Shown: positions 25,217 through 33,677 of the stretch, piece by piece | How positions within the stretch are numbered: position 1 is the first letter of the stretch | Layout: every line of letters starts with the position of its first letter | Assembly: GCA_017794825.1 (NCBI GenBank) | Contig: CP051237.1 | Span: 5,815,342-5,879,341, forward strand | DNA: 64,000 bases | Direction: 5' to 3' | Origin: Pararhizobium sp. | Lineage (GTDB): Bacteria; Pseudomonadota; Alphaproteobacteria; Rhizobiales; Rhizobiaceae | The notes under the pieces: model-generated | Told to the model about the DNA's origin: nothing | Database searches by the model: none | The model's input: the letters and a program-made list of their open reading frames with translations, nothing else | Made by a program: the position numbers and the translations under genes

Positions 25217-26050
25217 TCAACGCAAGCCTTTTGCCGTCATGAACCGAACTGCGTCGGAGTGGGGCAGAGCGTCGCGGGCATAGGTGAAGGTTTCATTGTT
25301 CAACACCTCTTCTGCCGCGCGCACCAGTCCGCCAAGAGCGGCGCGAGCGAAAGACCCGCCGACGCTGATACGCTTGACGCCGGCTTCAGCGAGTTCGCCA
25401 ATAGACCATGTCGGACCTGACAATCCCATGACGACATTCACAGGCTTGTCCACCGATTTGCAAACAGTGCGGATAGCTTCGAGATCTGGTAGTCCCGGCG
25501 CGTAGAGCACATCGGCGCCCGCTTTCTCGAATGCCTGCAGACGTCGAATCGTGTCGTCAAGGTCCGGCCGTCCATGTAGAAAATTTTCGCTCCGGGCCGT
25601 CAGGAGAAAGTTCTGCCCCCTGCCCGCTTCGACACAGGCGGAGATCCGGTCAACCGCCAGTTGGAAATCATAAATGGGCCTGTCGGGAACGCCCGTCGTG
25701 TCCTCGATGGTGCAGCCGACAAGGCCGGCGGCAATAGCGCCTCCAATTATCGACGCACAGTCATCAGGAGAATCGGCAAAGCCGTTTTCAAGGTCCGCGG
25801 ACACCGGCAACGATGTTGCTTCGACAATCTCTTTGGCGTTGGCAAGCGTTGCTTCCCGATCAAGATCATTGGTTGAATCCTGTACGCCGATCGCAAAGGC
25901 CAACCCGGCGGATGTTGTGGCGAGCGCCTGGAAGCCCAATGCGTCCAGTATTTTCGCAGATCCGGCATTCCAGGCATTCGCGATGACGAAGCAGCCGTCA
26001 CTTGCATGCAAATCGGCAAAAGCATCAAATTTTTCGGAACGCGTCCGCAT
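25217..26050 (-). CDS. Isocitrate lyase/PEP mutase superfamily protein
   Basis: 277 residues. FVIANAWNAGSAKILDALGF, VSADLENGFADSPDD, GCTIEDTTGVPDRPIYDF, FLLTARSENFLHG and VNVVMGLSGPTWSIGELAEAGVKRISVG match the small PEP mutase/ICL group of bacterial enzymes. These cleave or rearrange C-C or C-P bonds of 2-oxo acids using Mg; the physiological substrate of this subgroup is rarely known. GAGGAG precedes the ATG. It is convergent with the hydrolase gene, with only three bases between the stops. Confidence 0.88.
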   Translation of the reverse strand: MRTRSEKFDAFADLHASDGCFVIANAWNAGSAKILDALGFQALATTSAGLAFAIGVQDSTNDLDREATLANAKEIVEATSLPVSADLENGFADSPDDCASIIGGAIAAGLVGCTIEDTTGVPDRPIYDFQLAVDRISACVEAGRGQNFLLTARSENFLHGRPDLDDTIRRLQAFEKAGADVLYAPGLPDLEAIRTVCKSVDKPVNVVMGLSGPTWSIGELAEAGVKRISVGGSFARAALGGLVRAAEEVLNNETFTYARDALPHSDAVRFMTAKGLR

Positions 26051-26241
26051 TCAGGCTCTCCTCAGTCCCGTGATATGAGACAGAACATATCAGGAACATA
26101 TAGCCTGCACAAGCTGCGCGGATCGATTAAACTCCCTCCGCGCACAATCGTTGATCGTTGAAGAAGAACGGCTTGCTGGATTGTATTTTACAGCAGAATA
26201 AGACAGCTTCTCTTCTCTATTGCGTGACCATGCGAGGGCTG

Positions 26242-26889
26242 ATGGAATTCTCCGATCTCGTTCAATTGTTGCATCAGACATGGTCCGGAGCGATGCGATT
26301 CGATCCGACCACATACGACCCGTCGGACATGGACGACGCCAAGCGGTTCATCTCCGTTTTGATTGTCTTTATTGCCGGGGCGTCGATCCTGATAGGTCAG
26401 TGCTTCGCATTGTTCCTTGTCTCTGCGTCCCCCGTCGGCTTCCTGCTTGGCCTGCTGTTCAATGGAATTTCGCTGGCTATCCGTCTGGGCGTGTGGATAA
26501 CCGCGTCTGTCATGGTTGCGAGCCTTTTCTTCGATACGGTGCTGGCTCCTTGGAACTTCATCGCCGTCATATTCATAGCAACCTCGCCACTCGTCTTCGG
26601 GTTTCTTGCGGTATTGCCGAGCATCGGCAACGTGATCCTCTATGTCCTTTATGGCTGGACGACGCTCAACATGATGTACGGCATGTTTTACGCTGCCAAA
26701 GTTCCGTTCCTGTCCGGCGCGCTGTGCGCTCTGTCGGGATGGATCGTAATGAGCCTGTTTGAAAGACTGTTCTTTTCCAAAAGCCGCGCCGCAAATAGCG
26801 GAGGGTTCCTTTTTGCAAGCCGCAAACTGTCGCGATATTCATCCGAGCAGATAGCCGACTACGTCAAACAGCGGATAATGAACCGATGA
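26242..26889 (+). CDS. Multi-span inner-membrane protein, Yip1-like pattern
   Basis: About 215 residues from the ATG at 26242 (GAGGG upstream); earlier in-frame starts add a non-conserved leader. Five hydrophobic segments follow FDPTTYDPSDMDDAKRFISV. The layout, with a soluble N-terminus and FFDTVLAPWNFIAV, resembles small Yip1-like membrane proteins, but this is a weak impression. The stop overlaps the next ATG by four bases, so the protein is probably made with the alpha/beta-hydrolase-like partner downstream. Confidence 0.6.
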   Translation: MEFSDLVQLLHQTWSGAMRFDPTTYDPSDMDDAKRFISVLIVFIAGASILIGQCFALFLVSASPVGFLLGLLFNGISLAIRLGVWITASVMVASLFFDTVLAPWNFIAVIFIATSPLVFGFLAVLPSIGNVILYVLYGWTTLNMMYGMFYAAKVPFLSGALCALSGWIVMSLFERLFFSKSRAANSGGFLFASRKLSRYSSEQIADYVKQRIMNR

Positions 26890-27899
26890 CCGATTTGCAG
26901 GAACTGCTGACCGGCGTGTTGCTCGTAGCTGGCGCAACACTTTTCCTGGCGTTGTTCACCGCCCCTTTCGAGGCGATGACATGGTGGTCGCGCTGGACGA
27001 CCACCGAGGACGGCGAGCTTGAAAACACGGAAGGACTGCCGATTGACAAACTCTCCGAGGATCCCGCGGCGATCGACGAAGCCGACAACAGGGCGGTGCT
27101 TGTCTACGTCACCGGTATCGGAACAATCACAGGTGAATCGCATCCGCCGCTGGAAGCGAATTTTCTGGAAGAGCTGAAAAAGGCAATGCCATACACGACC
27201 GTTATCCAGGATTTCTTCCCGTACTCACCGATGGGGATCCCGCTTACCGGTCAGCGCATCTTTGGCTGGTTCTGGCGCTATCTCGGCGGGCACAACGCCA
27301 CTGTAGCGAAAAATCTCATCCGATTGCGCAACATGTTCCAGGTTCTTGTTGCAGCCGATGGCAGATACGGCCCGATCTACAGCGCGGGCACCTATCAGGT
27401 CATCCGCAAGAAACTGTACCAGTCAGGACAGACGCCAGCGTCCCACCGTCCAATAATATTGCTCGGCTACAGCGGCGGAGCGGAAGTCTCGGTCGGCGCC
27501 GCCCCCTTTCTGCGAACGGCGTTCTCGTCAAGGCTTTCGCTGCTTTCGCTGGGCGGCGTGCTTTCTTCCCATTCCGGGCTTTCCGCCCTGGACGACATTG
27601 TCCATATCCAGGGAACGGCCGATCGCGTCACCCGCATCGGCGCCGTCGGATTTATCCATCGCTGGCGAATTTTTGCGAAATCCTACTGGAACGAGGCTCG
27701 CCGGGAGGGCCGCATATCGCGGGTCATATTTCCCGGGGTCGGGCACAACGGGCCCAACGGTTATCTCGATGACGCCAGCAAACCCGCAGAAGGTCAGCCC
27801 AGCAACATGCGCATGACGGTCGACGCCATAAAACAGATGGTCGACAACGAAATCGTGGAAAGCAGGAGAGACCAGAACTACAAGACTTCAACCGTCTGA
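26886..27899 (+). CDS. Membrane-anchored alpha/beta-hydrolase-like protein
   Basis: 337 residues. An N-terminal membrane segment (LLTGVLLVAGATLFLALFT) precedes a soluble domain. VLVYVTGIGTITG resembles an oxyanion strand; PIILLGYSGGAEVSVGAAPFL contains GYSGG, a G-x-S-x-G nucleophile elbow; HIQGTADRVTRIG and FPGVGHNGPNGYL supply candidate Asp and His. Thus a complete serine hydrolase triad is plausible. It is coupled (ATGA) to the preceding membrane protein. Substrate unknown. Confidence 0.7.
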   Translation: MTDLQELLTGVLLVAGATLFLALFTAPFEAMTWWSRWTTTEDGELENTEGLPIDKLSEDPAAIDEADNRAVLVYVTGIGTITGESHPPLEANFLEELKKAMPYTTVIQDFFPYSPMGIPLTGQRIFGWFWRYLGGHNATVAKNLIRLRNMFQVLVAADGRYGPIYSAGTYQVIRKKLYQSGQTPASHRPIILLGYSGGAEVSVGAAPFLRTAFSSRLSLLSLGGVLSSHSGLSALDDIVHIQGTADRVTRIGAVGFIHRWRIFAKSYWNEARREGRISRVIFPGVGHNGPNGYLDDASKPAEGQPSNMRMTVDAIKQMVDNEIVESRRDQNYKTSTV

Positions 27900-27945
27900 A
27901 ACCACAGCGTTTCGACAAAGCAAAGACTGTGAAAGGAGTGCAACG

Positions 27946-28326
27946 ATGCAAACCGAACAACTGGGCGACACAACATTCGAGACGTGGACGCCTCAGGAGG
28001 TTCACGATGCCTTGAAGCAGCATCGCATCGTGCTGATCGATGTCAGAACACCCCAGGAGTTCATGTTTGAGCACATCGAAGGGGCGCTCCTGTCTCCGAT
28101 GTCTTTTTTCTCGGCGCAAGATCTGCCGGCGCAACAGGGCAAGCCCGTCGTGCTGCACTGCGGTTCCGGAGCCAGGTCCGGCCGTGTGGCGAAGATGTGC
28201 AGTGAGGCCGGCGTCAAAAAAATAGCGCATATGGAAGGCGGCTTCGGCAAATGGAAAGAGGCGCGGCTGCCCTATATCGGCACGGAAATGAGCACAGGCG
28301 CCCCGAAACGCATGCAGAAGGAATGA
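27946..28326 (+). CDS. Rhodanese-like domain protein
   Basis: 126 residues, a single rhodanese domain. VLIDVRTPQEFMFEHIEGAL is the conserved DVR..EF..GHI-type segment, and VVLHCGSGARSGRVAKM holds the active-site loop with Cys in CGSGARS. Rhodaneses carry sulphur as a persulphide on that Cys. AAGGAG lies before the ATG. The stop overlaps the ATPase gene start (ATGA). Confidence 0.88.
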   Translation: MQTEQLGDTTFETWTPQEVHDALKQHRIVLIDVRTPQEFMFEHIEGALLSPMSFFSAQDLPAQQGKPVVLHCGSGARSGRVAKMCSEAGVKKIAHMEGGFGKWKEARLPYIGTEMSTGAPKRMQKE

Positions 28327-28892
28327 ATGCGGGCGAACACCGCTTCTTTGTTCTGTCCGGTTGCTCGGGAGGCGGCAAGTCGGCCCTGCTTTCGGAACTG
28401 GCCGACAGAGGATACGCCACTGTGGAGGAACCCGGTCGCAGGATCGTCCGGCAGGAAATCGACAACGGCGGAACGGCTCTGCCCTGGCGCGATCCAGCAG
28501 CCTTTGCGCACAGAGCTGTTGCAATGGCGCAAGAGGATCTGCAATCGGCGCAGGCGGCCAAGGGTCCTGTATTCTTTGATCGCGGTCTTGTCGATGCCGT
28601 AGCGGCCCTTGAACATGCAACGGCAACCCCTGCGCTTGAAGCCTTGTGCAGTCCGCGCCCTTACAATCAAATGATATTCCTCGCGCCGCCCTGGCCGGAG
28701 CTTTTCGGCCAGGATACGGAGCGAAGGCACGATTTCGTCGCAGCCGTCGCCGAGTATGAGAGGCTTCAGAGAGCCTTTCGATCATTGGGCTACAAAATCG
28801 TTTCTCTGCCCAGGGCGCCCGTTCGGGACCGGGCGGATTTCGTTGTATCGATGGTCGCTGGCGAGCCCGGTTGCGTGGCCGACCACTCCTGA
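28323..28892 (+). CDS. AAA/P-loop NTPase (COG3911-type predicted ATPase)
   Basis: 189 residues from the ATG overlapping the rhodanese stop. FFVLSGCSGGGKSALLSELADRG has the Walker A GCSGGGKS at about residues 12-19. YATVEEPGRRIVRQEIDNGG, PVFFDRGLVDAVAAL and YNQMIFLAPPWPELFGQDTERR match the small predicted-ATPase family related to nucleoside and NadR-like kinases. The substrate is not known. Coupling to a rhodanese is seen but unexplained. Confidence 0.8.
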   Translation: MNAGEHRFFVLSGCSGGGKSALLSELADRGYATVEEPGRRIVRQEIDNGGTALPWRDPAAFAHRAVAMAQEDLQSAQAAKGPVFFDRGLVDAVAALEHATATPALEALCSPRPYNQMIFLAPPWPELFGQDTERRHDFVAAVAEYERLQRAFRSLGYKIVSLPRAPVRDRADFVVSMVAGEPGCVADHS

Positions 28893-28952
28893 TTGCGTTT
28901 GAGCAGTGGTGTCTGATAGCTTCCTTCACGGGGACTTCCGGGGACAGGCGCG

Positions 28953-30293
28953 TTGGACAAAACGCTATCTTTCATACTTCAAACAGGGTTTGACGACCTG
29001 CCGCAGGTGGTCATCGACCAGACACAGGCGTGTCTGATGGAGTTGGTCGCGGTTGCGGCGGCGGCAAGCCCGCTTCCCGAAGTCACGCAGATCAACCGTT
29101 ATGTCCAGCGGCGTCATCCACCGCTTGCCGATTCACATCCTTCGCGCCTGCTGTTTTCCGGCGGACGAAGCTCCGCCGGCGGTGCAGCACTGGCCAACGC
29201 AACGGCGCTCGGGATCATCAATGGTCACAGTTGGCATGCAGGCACTGATGGGCATGTCGGAGGCGCTGTTCTCGCCGTCTTGCTGGCGGTGACAGAAGGA
29301 TTGCCGGCAAACAGGCGTCCGGACGGACGGACGTTTCTGACGCTCCTGTGCATCGGTTATGAAATCGGCATACGACTGGGCATGGCGAGCAAGGCCCTTG
29401 ACGGCGGACGCCATTCATCCGGCTCATGGAATGCGATGACTTGCGCCGCCCTTGCAGCGCGACTGCTTGCCTTCTCACGCCAGGATTGCCGAAAGGCGCT
29501 GGGAATTGCGGAACAGATCGCCCCCATGTCAGGGATGCCGCTCGGCAATCAAGGCGCCGCCGGCCGAATGAACACGTCCGGGTGGTCCGCTTTCACAGGC
29601 ATAGAAAGCGCTTTTCTGGTTCTGGAAACACGACTTGAAGCACACTCGCCTTTGCTGTTCGACCCGTCGGGCGGCCTGTGGGACGATCTTGGAACAAACT
29701 GGCGCATAATGGAGCAATGTTTCCAGTCCTATCCGCTCCACAGATGGCTGCATGGCCCCGTGGAGGCCGCCCTGGAAATCCGCTCCATGCCGGGCTTTGA
29801 CGCTGCGCGTATCGCGGCGATAGAAACGCATATTTTCGAGGCGGCGGCCACTGGTCGCGATACGCCGCCTGAAACAGCGCCGGAGGCCCAGGCCAATCTG
29901 TCCTGGGCGGTCGCAACGGCTCTCCTGAAAGGGCGGTTCGAGCCGGAGGATTTGCGTCCGCAGGCGCTCCAGGACAAGCCGACAAGACATCTGGCGGGTC
30001 TTGTAAACACCATCGCCGAACCGGACTATTCCGCCCTCTATCCGAAGCAACTTTGGTGCAGGTTGTCTGTGACGTTCGACAACGGGTTGGCGATCACCAG
30101 CAATCCATGCAAACCGCTCGGCGATCCGGAAGATCCCGTCAGCGCCATGAGCCAGGAAGCCAGGTATACGCGCTATACGTCGCCGGTGCTCGGCCCCACG
30201 CATAGTCGGGCGTTGCGCGCGGAACTGCCAATGCTTTCCCAGCCCAACCACAAGCTCGACAGGTTCCTCGCCTTGTTGCTTCGCGGGTTATAA
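28953..30293 (+). CDS. MmgE/PrpD family protein
   Basis: 446 residues from a TTG with GGGGACAGG upstream; length fits the family (about 450). The family includes 2-methylcitrate dehydratase and cis-aconitate decarboxylase. Typical segments are LANATALGIINGHSWHAGTDGHVGGAVL, GYEIGIRLGMA, GSWNAMTCAALAARLL, GIAEQIAPMSGMP and KQLWCRLSVTFDNG. The exact reaction cannot be told because no prpB/prpC neighbours are present. Terminates five bases from the convergent AI-2E-type gene. Confidence 0.82.
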   Translation: MDKTLSFILQTGFDDLPQVVIDQTQACLMELVAVAAAASPLPEVTQINRYVQRRHPPLADSHPSRLLFSGGRSSAGGAALANATALGIINGHSWHAGTDGHVGGAVLAVLLAVTEGLPANRRPDGRTFLTLLCIGYEIGIRLGMASKALDGGRHSSGSWNAMTCAALAARLLAFSRQDCRKALGIAEQIAPMSGMPLGNQGAAGRMNTSGWSAFTGIESAFLVLETRLEAHSPLLFDPSGGLWDDLGTNWRIMEQCFQSYPLHRWLHGPVEAALEIRSMPGFDAARIAAIETHIFEAAATGRDTPPETAPEAQANLSWAVATALLKGRFEPEDLRPQALQDKPTRHLAGLVNTIAEPDYSALYPKQLWCRLSVTFDNGLAITSNPCKPLGDPEDPVSAMSQEARYTRYTSPVLGPTHSRALRAELPMLSQPNHKLDRFLALLLRGL

Positions 30294-30298
30294 CGCCG

Positions 30299-31405
30299 TC
30301 ATTGCTTGTCTGTGGGCTCATGCGAGCCTTCGTCCAAAGGCTGCTTGTCCCAATTCTTTCCAATGCGGCCGTCACTGGAAAGCAGTATGGCGAATGGGCG
30401 TGTCGGCTCGAAAGCCGCCAGCACGATGACCACGACAGACGTCATCGGAACCGCAAGTATTGCGCCTGCGACGCCCCAGATCGCGTACCAGACGGTTAAG
30501 GAAATCAGGATGATGAACGGGCTGAGGTTGAGAGAACGCCCGAACAGGCGCGGCTCGACGACCCCGCCAATGAACATTTGCGACGCCGTCAGTGTGACGA
30601 AGACGAAAAGCAGCGAGGGGATCGATCCGAATTGCGCCGCGGCGAGAAGAACCGGCGCGCCCACGCCGACCATTGATCCAACATACGGAATGTAATTGAG
30701 AACGCCTATGAAGACCGCGAAGAAACCCGCAAAATCAAGTCCGATTGCCAGCATCGCCACATAGCTGATCAGTCCCAGCATCGCATTGACGAGGGTTTTT
30801 AGCGTCAGATACTCGCCAATGCGCTGGTTGACGCTTCCGACGACGTCCATGGCGGTCTCGGCGTCGTCTCTGTTGCCGGCGGCAAGCATGATCTTTCGGG
30901 GAAGATGCAGTCGCTCGGCGATCAGGAAAGTCGCGTAGAAGATCACGACGAAGATTTGTCCCGCGAAAGCGCCGACGGACGTTACGGTCGTGCTGATGAC
31001 CCGCTGTAGATTGACGTTGCCAAGGAACAGATTGCGTATCGTATCCCAGGACGGCTCGTCGTCGATCCCCAGGAAGTTCGCGACGTCTCCAATGAACAGC
31101 AGCAGCGTCGACTGGTATTGCGGCGCGAGGGCCACGATCCGCTGAACGTTTTCGGCGAACAGGAAAATCATCAAAACAGCTAGAAATATGAACAGCAACA
31201 ACGCGGTGACGTTGCGCAGCCAGAGCGGAATTAGCGACCCGACCACGGGAACGCGCCCCAGCGCGGAAGCGATTGTCGACAGAACGTAAACAGAAATGAT
31301 GCCTGATATGACCGGAATGAATATCGGTTTCCCGATATGCAATATGTAACCGATCATGATGGCGAAGGCCAAACCGTAGACCAGATTACGAAATCGATCG
31401 TTCAT
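30299..31405 (-). CDS. AI-2E family transporter (PerM/TqsA-like)
   Basis: 368 residues with about eight membrane spans. Family marks include GKPIFIPVISGIISVYVLS near the N-terminus, NYIPYVGSMVGVGAPVLLA and VEPRLFGRSLNLSPFIILISLTVWYAIWGVAGAILAVPMT near the C-terminus. Members export small molecules or ions; AI-2 itself is only one documented case. The gene is monocistronic and divergent from the FUSC gene. Confidence 0.88.
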   Translation of the reverse strand: MNDRFRNLVYGLAFAIMIGYILHIGKPIFIPVISGIISVYVLSTIASALGRVPVVGSLIPLWLRNVTALLLFIFLAVLMIFLFAENVQRIVALAPQYQSTLLLFIGDVANFLGIDDEPSWDTIRNLFLGNVNLQRVISTTVTSVGAFAGQIFVVIFYATFLIAERLHLPRKIMLAAGNRDDAETAMDVVGSVNQRIGEYLTLKTLVNAMLGLISYVAMLAIGLDFAGFFAVFIGVLNYIPYVGSMVGVGAPVLLAAAQFGSIPSLLFVFVTLTASQMFIGGVVEPRLFGRSLNLSPFIILISLTVWYAIWGVAGAILAVPMTSVVVIVLAAFEPTRPFAILLSSDGRIGKNWDKQPLDEGSHEPTDKQ

Positions 31406-31588
31406 TCAGCAGCTCCTGCGCGTGCAGCTCGTGGGGCGGAGTAGAACTGTATTCATGTGTTTTTACAAGCCTCGAGCAGAGACCGGGTCTACTCTCGGAA
31501 ACACCCTTATTGATTGATTTTCGGACCGGGAACAATGCACTGTATCCGCAGCTAATGGCGATTCACTGAAGAATCCGAACAGCGTGTC

Positions 31589-33622
31589 ATGACGATTGGA
31601 CTGACCAGTATCGCTTCCTTTTATCGACGGGTGGATCCCGGCGGTCTCAATCTGGTTCGCGGACTCCATTTCGCGATTGCAACGATCCTTGCCGGCTCCA
31701 TCGGTTATGGAATTCACCGGATGGCTCCGCCGGAAACGGCGCCGAACCTGACGATCTTCTGCGCCGCGACAGCGGCCTTCAGCCTTCTGTTCCTGACGCC
31801 CGGGCCGAAATCGACGGAGTTCAGGGCAATCCTGCGCAATGGCGCCGTGGTTCTGGCGGTGCTTGTCGTCGGGGCGATCGTCGGCTGGGGCAGTCTTGAT
31901 CCGAGCGGCAGGCTTGTGACCTATGTCTGGGTTCCGGTCATATCGTTCGGGTTTTACCTGCGGCGCTATGGGGTGGACGGAACCCAGGTCGGAAGACTGA
32001 TGTCGATGATCTTCATGTTCCTCGTCATCGAAAACCCGGACCGCAGCGTTTCATGGTGGCTTCCCCTTGCCGCTCTGATCGGCACGGGATCCGCCATTGT
32101 CGTGCGTATTCTTGGCTGGCGGCCATCTTCTCTGAAAGCCTTCGAAACCGAGGAGAATTCGATCCTGTCCGAGTTTGCGCAAAGACTGCGGGACTACGAC
32201 GCAGCCGTTGAGCTGGAGGTGGATGATTTGCGTGCGCGCTGGGCCGAACTTGCCCGGTTGTCCAATACGGTTGTGTTCCAGAATCCCGAGGTCAGCGACG
32301 AGGTCCAGAGGCGGGTTCTGCAGGTTTTACGCATTCTGCTTTCCGGTCAGTACATTGGAGACCTCTACAAGGAGATCATTGCATCTGGACATGGCGAAGT
32401 GATCGTCCGTCAGGATCTTGCAACACTGCGTGAGGATGTTGCTCGGGTTTTGCTGGAACCCGATCGCCACAACAGGAAGGCGCCTGAGGATATCGAGCGC
32501 ATACGCGATCGCCTGCTTGCGACCGAAGGCGGAGACGATCCGGAAAGCTTTTACGAATTCAGATTGTTCGCCGCCTACGCAAGAATTGTCGAAATATTGC
32601 AGACAACGGCGAACGTCAGACCTGCGCCGGAGCCTCACCAGGCATGGCAAGTCAACGCAGCAGACTCCGAAGCCGCAAATCGAATGGCAATACAGGGTTT
32701 CGTCGCCGCAAGCGTCACGATACTCCTGACTTCTTGGTTTGATCTCGCCAACGGCTTCTGGGCCACGATGACGGTCTATCTGGTCCTGAGCGGCACCGCC
32801 GGCGCAACCCTGCATCGGATGTCCGAACGAACCATCGGGACAGCCATCGGCGCCGCCATGGCGATTTTGGTGGAAAACATAATTTCTTTGACGTCGGTTC
32901 AGGCGGCGACAGGAGTGATAGCGTTAAGTTTTGTCATTCTTGCACTTCCCGGAAACTACACCGTCGCATCCGGCCTGATCAGTTACGCGGCGCTCATCGC
33001 CCTCCATCTTCTGGCCGGCGCCGATGGCGGAAACGAGCTCGCCCGCATTTACGACACCTTTATCGGCGCCTTCACCGGCCTCGTCGCCGCGCTCCTTATT
33101 TTCCCGGTCAGGTCGACCGACAAGATCGAACCCTTTTTGCAAGATATAAGAAGCAAGGCTTTGGATCTGGTGCGCTCTTCGGCGGACGGCCCCGAGTTGC
33201 AGCGGAACGCCTCCCCGGCGACGCTTGAACAGTCATCCAGAAAACTTGCCGACATCATTCCAGAGATAGAGGCCGAACGTCTGCTTGACCTTCAGCCACC
33301 GAAGAAGCTCAGAAGACGCCTGGCCTATGCCGATGCGCTGGTCTCCTACGTCACTCTCTATTTTGACACGCGCTCTAAGACGAGAGTGTTTTCAATCTCC
33401 GGCGAGACGGCGGATTTTCTCCGTACGGTCCAGGAGCAAATGGAAAAGGCTTTCATCCAAGCTCCGGAAACGCCGGGAGATGCCGCCGAAACCCTGAAGA
33501 AGCTGGAAATACCGCGCCTTGATAAGGATAGTCGCCGGCTTGCGATGATCCTCATCGGCATAAGATATTATGCTTACAAGACAGCCACGGTTCTGGATGA
33601 GTTGAACGCGCTCAGGCCTTGA
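31589..33622 (+). CDS. FUSC family inner-membrane protein
   Basis: 677 residues with two blocks of about five to six spans (roughly residues 20-165 and 370-510) split by a cytoplasmic helical domain, the architecture of fusaric-acid-resistance-type proteins (YccS/AaeB-like). LANGFWATMTVYLVLSGTAGATLHRMSERTIGTAIGAA is the characteristic second-half start. Such proteins are thought to move aromatic acids out of the cytoplasm with adaptor proteins. No small-DUF1656 or MFP partner sits next to it. Confidence 0.88.
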   Translation: MTIGLTSIASFYRRVDPGGLNLVRGLHFAIATILAGSIGYGIHRMAPPETAPNLTIFCAATAAFSLLFLTPGPKSTEFRAILRNGAVVLAVLVVGAIVGWGSLDPSGRLVTYVWVPVISFGFYLRRYGVDGTQVGRLMSMIFMFLVIENPDRSVSWWLPLAALIGTGSAIVVRILGWRPSSLKAFETEENSILSEFAQRLRDYDAAVELEVDDLRARWAELARLSNTVVFQNPEVSDEVQRRVLQVLRILLSGQYIGDLYKEIIASGHGEVIVRQDLATLREDVARVLLEPDRHNRKAPEDIERIRDRLLATEGGDDPESFYEFRLFAAYARIVEILQTTANVRPAPEPHQAWQVNAADSEAANRMAIQGFVAASVTILLTSWFDLANGFWATMTVYLVLSGTAGATLHRMSERTIGTAIGAAMAILVENIISLTSVQAATGVIALSFVILALPGNYTVASGLISYAALIALHLLAGADGGNELARIYDTFIGAFTGLVAALLIFPVRSTDKIEPFLQDIRSKALDLVRSSADGPELQRNASPATLEQSSRKLADIIPEIEAERLLDLQPPKKLRRRLAYADALVSYVTLYFDTRSKTRVFSISGETADFLRTVQEQMEKAFIQAPETPGDAAETLKKLEIPRLDKDSRRLAMILIGIRYYAYKTATVLDELNALRP

Positions 33623-33677
33623 CGCCAGACAGCTCTCGCATCTGGGAGCAAACCGCAAATCCCTATCCCGCACCTTG

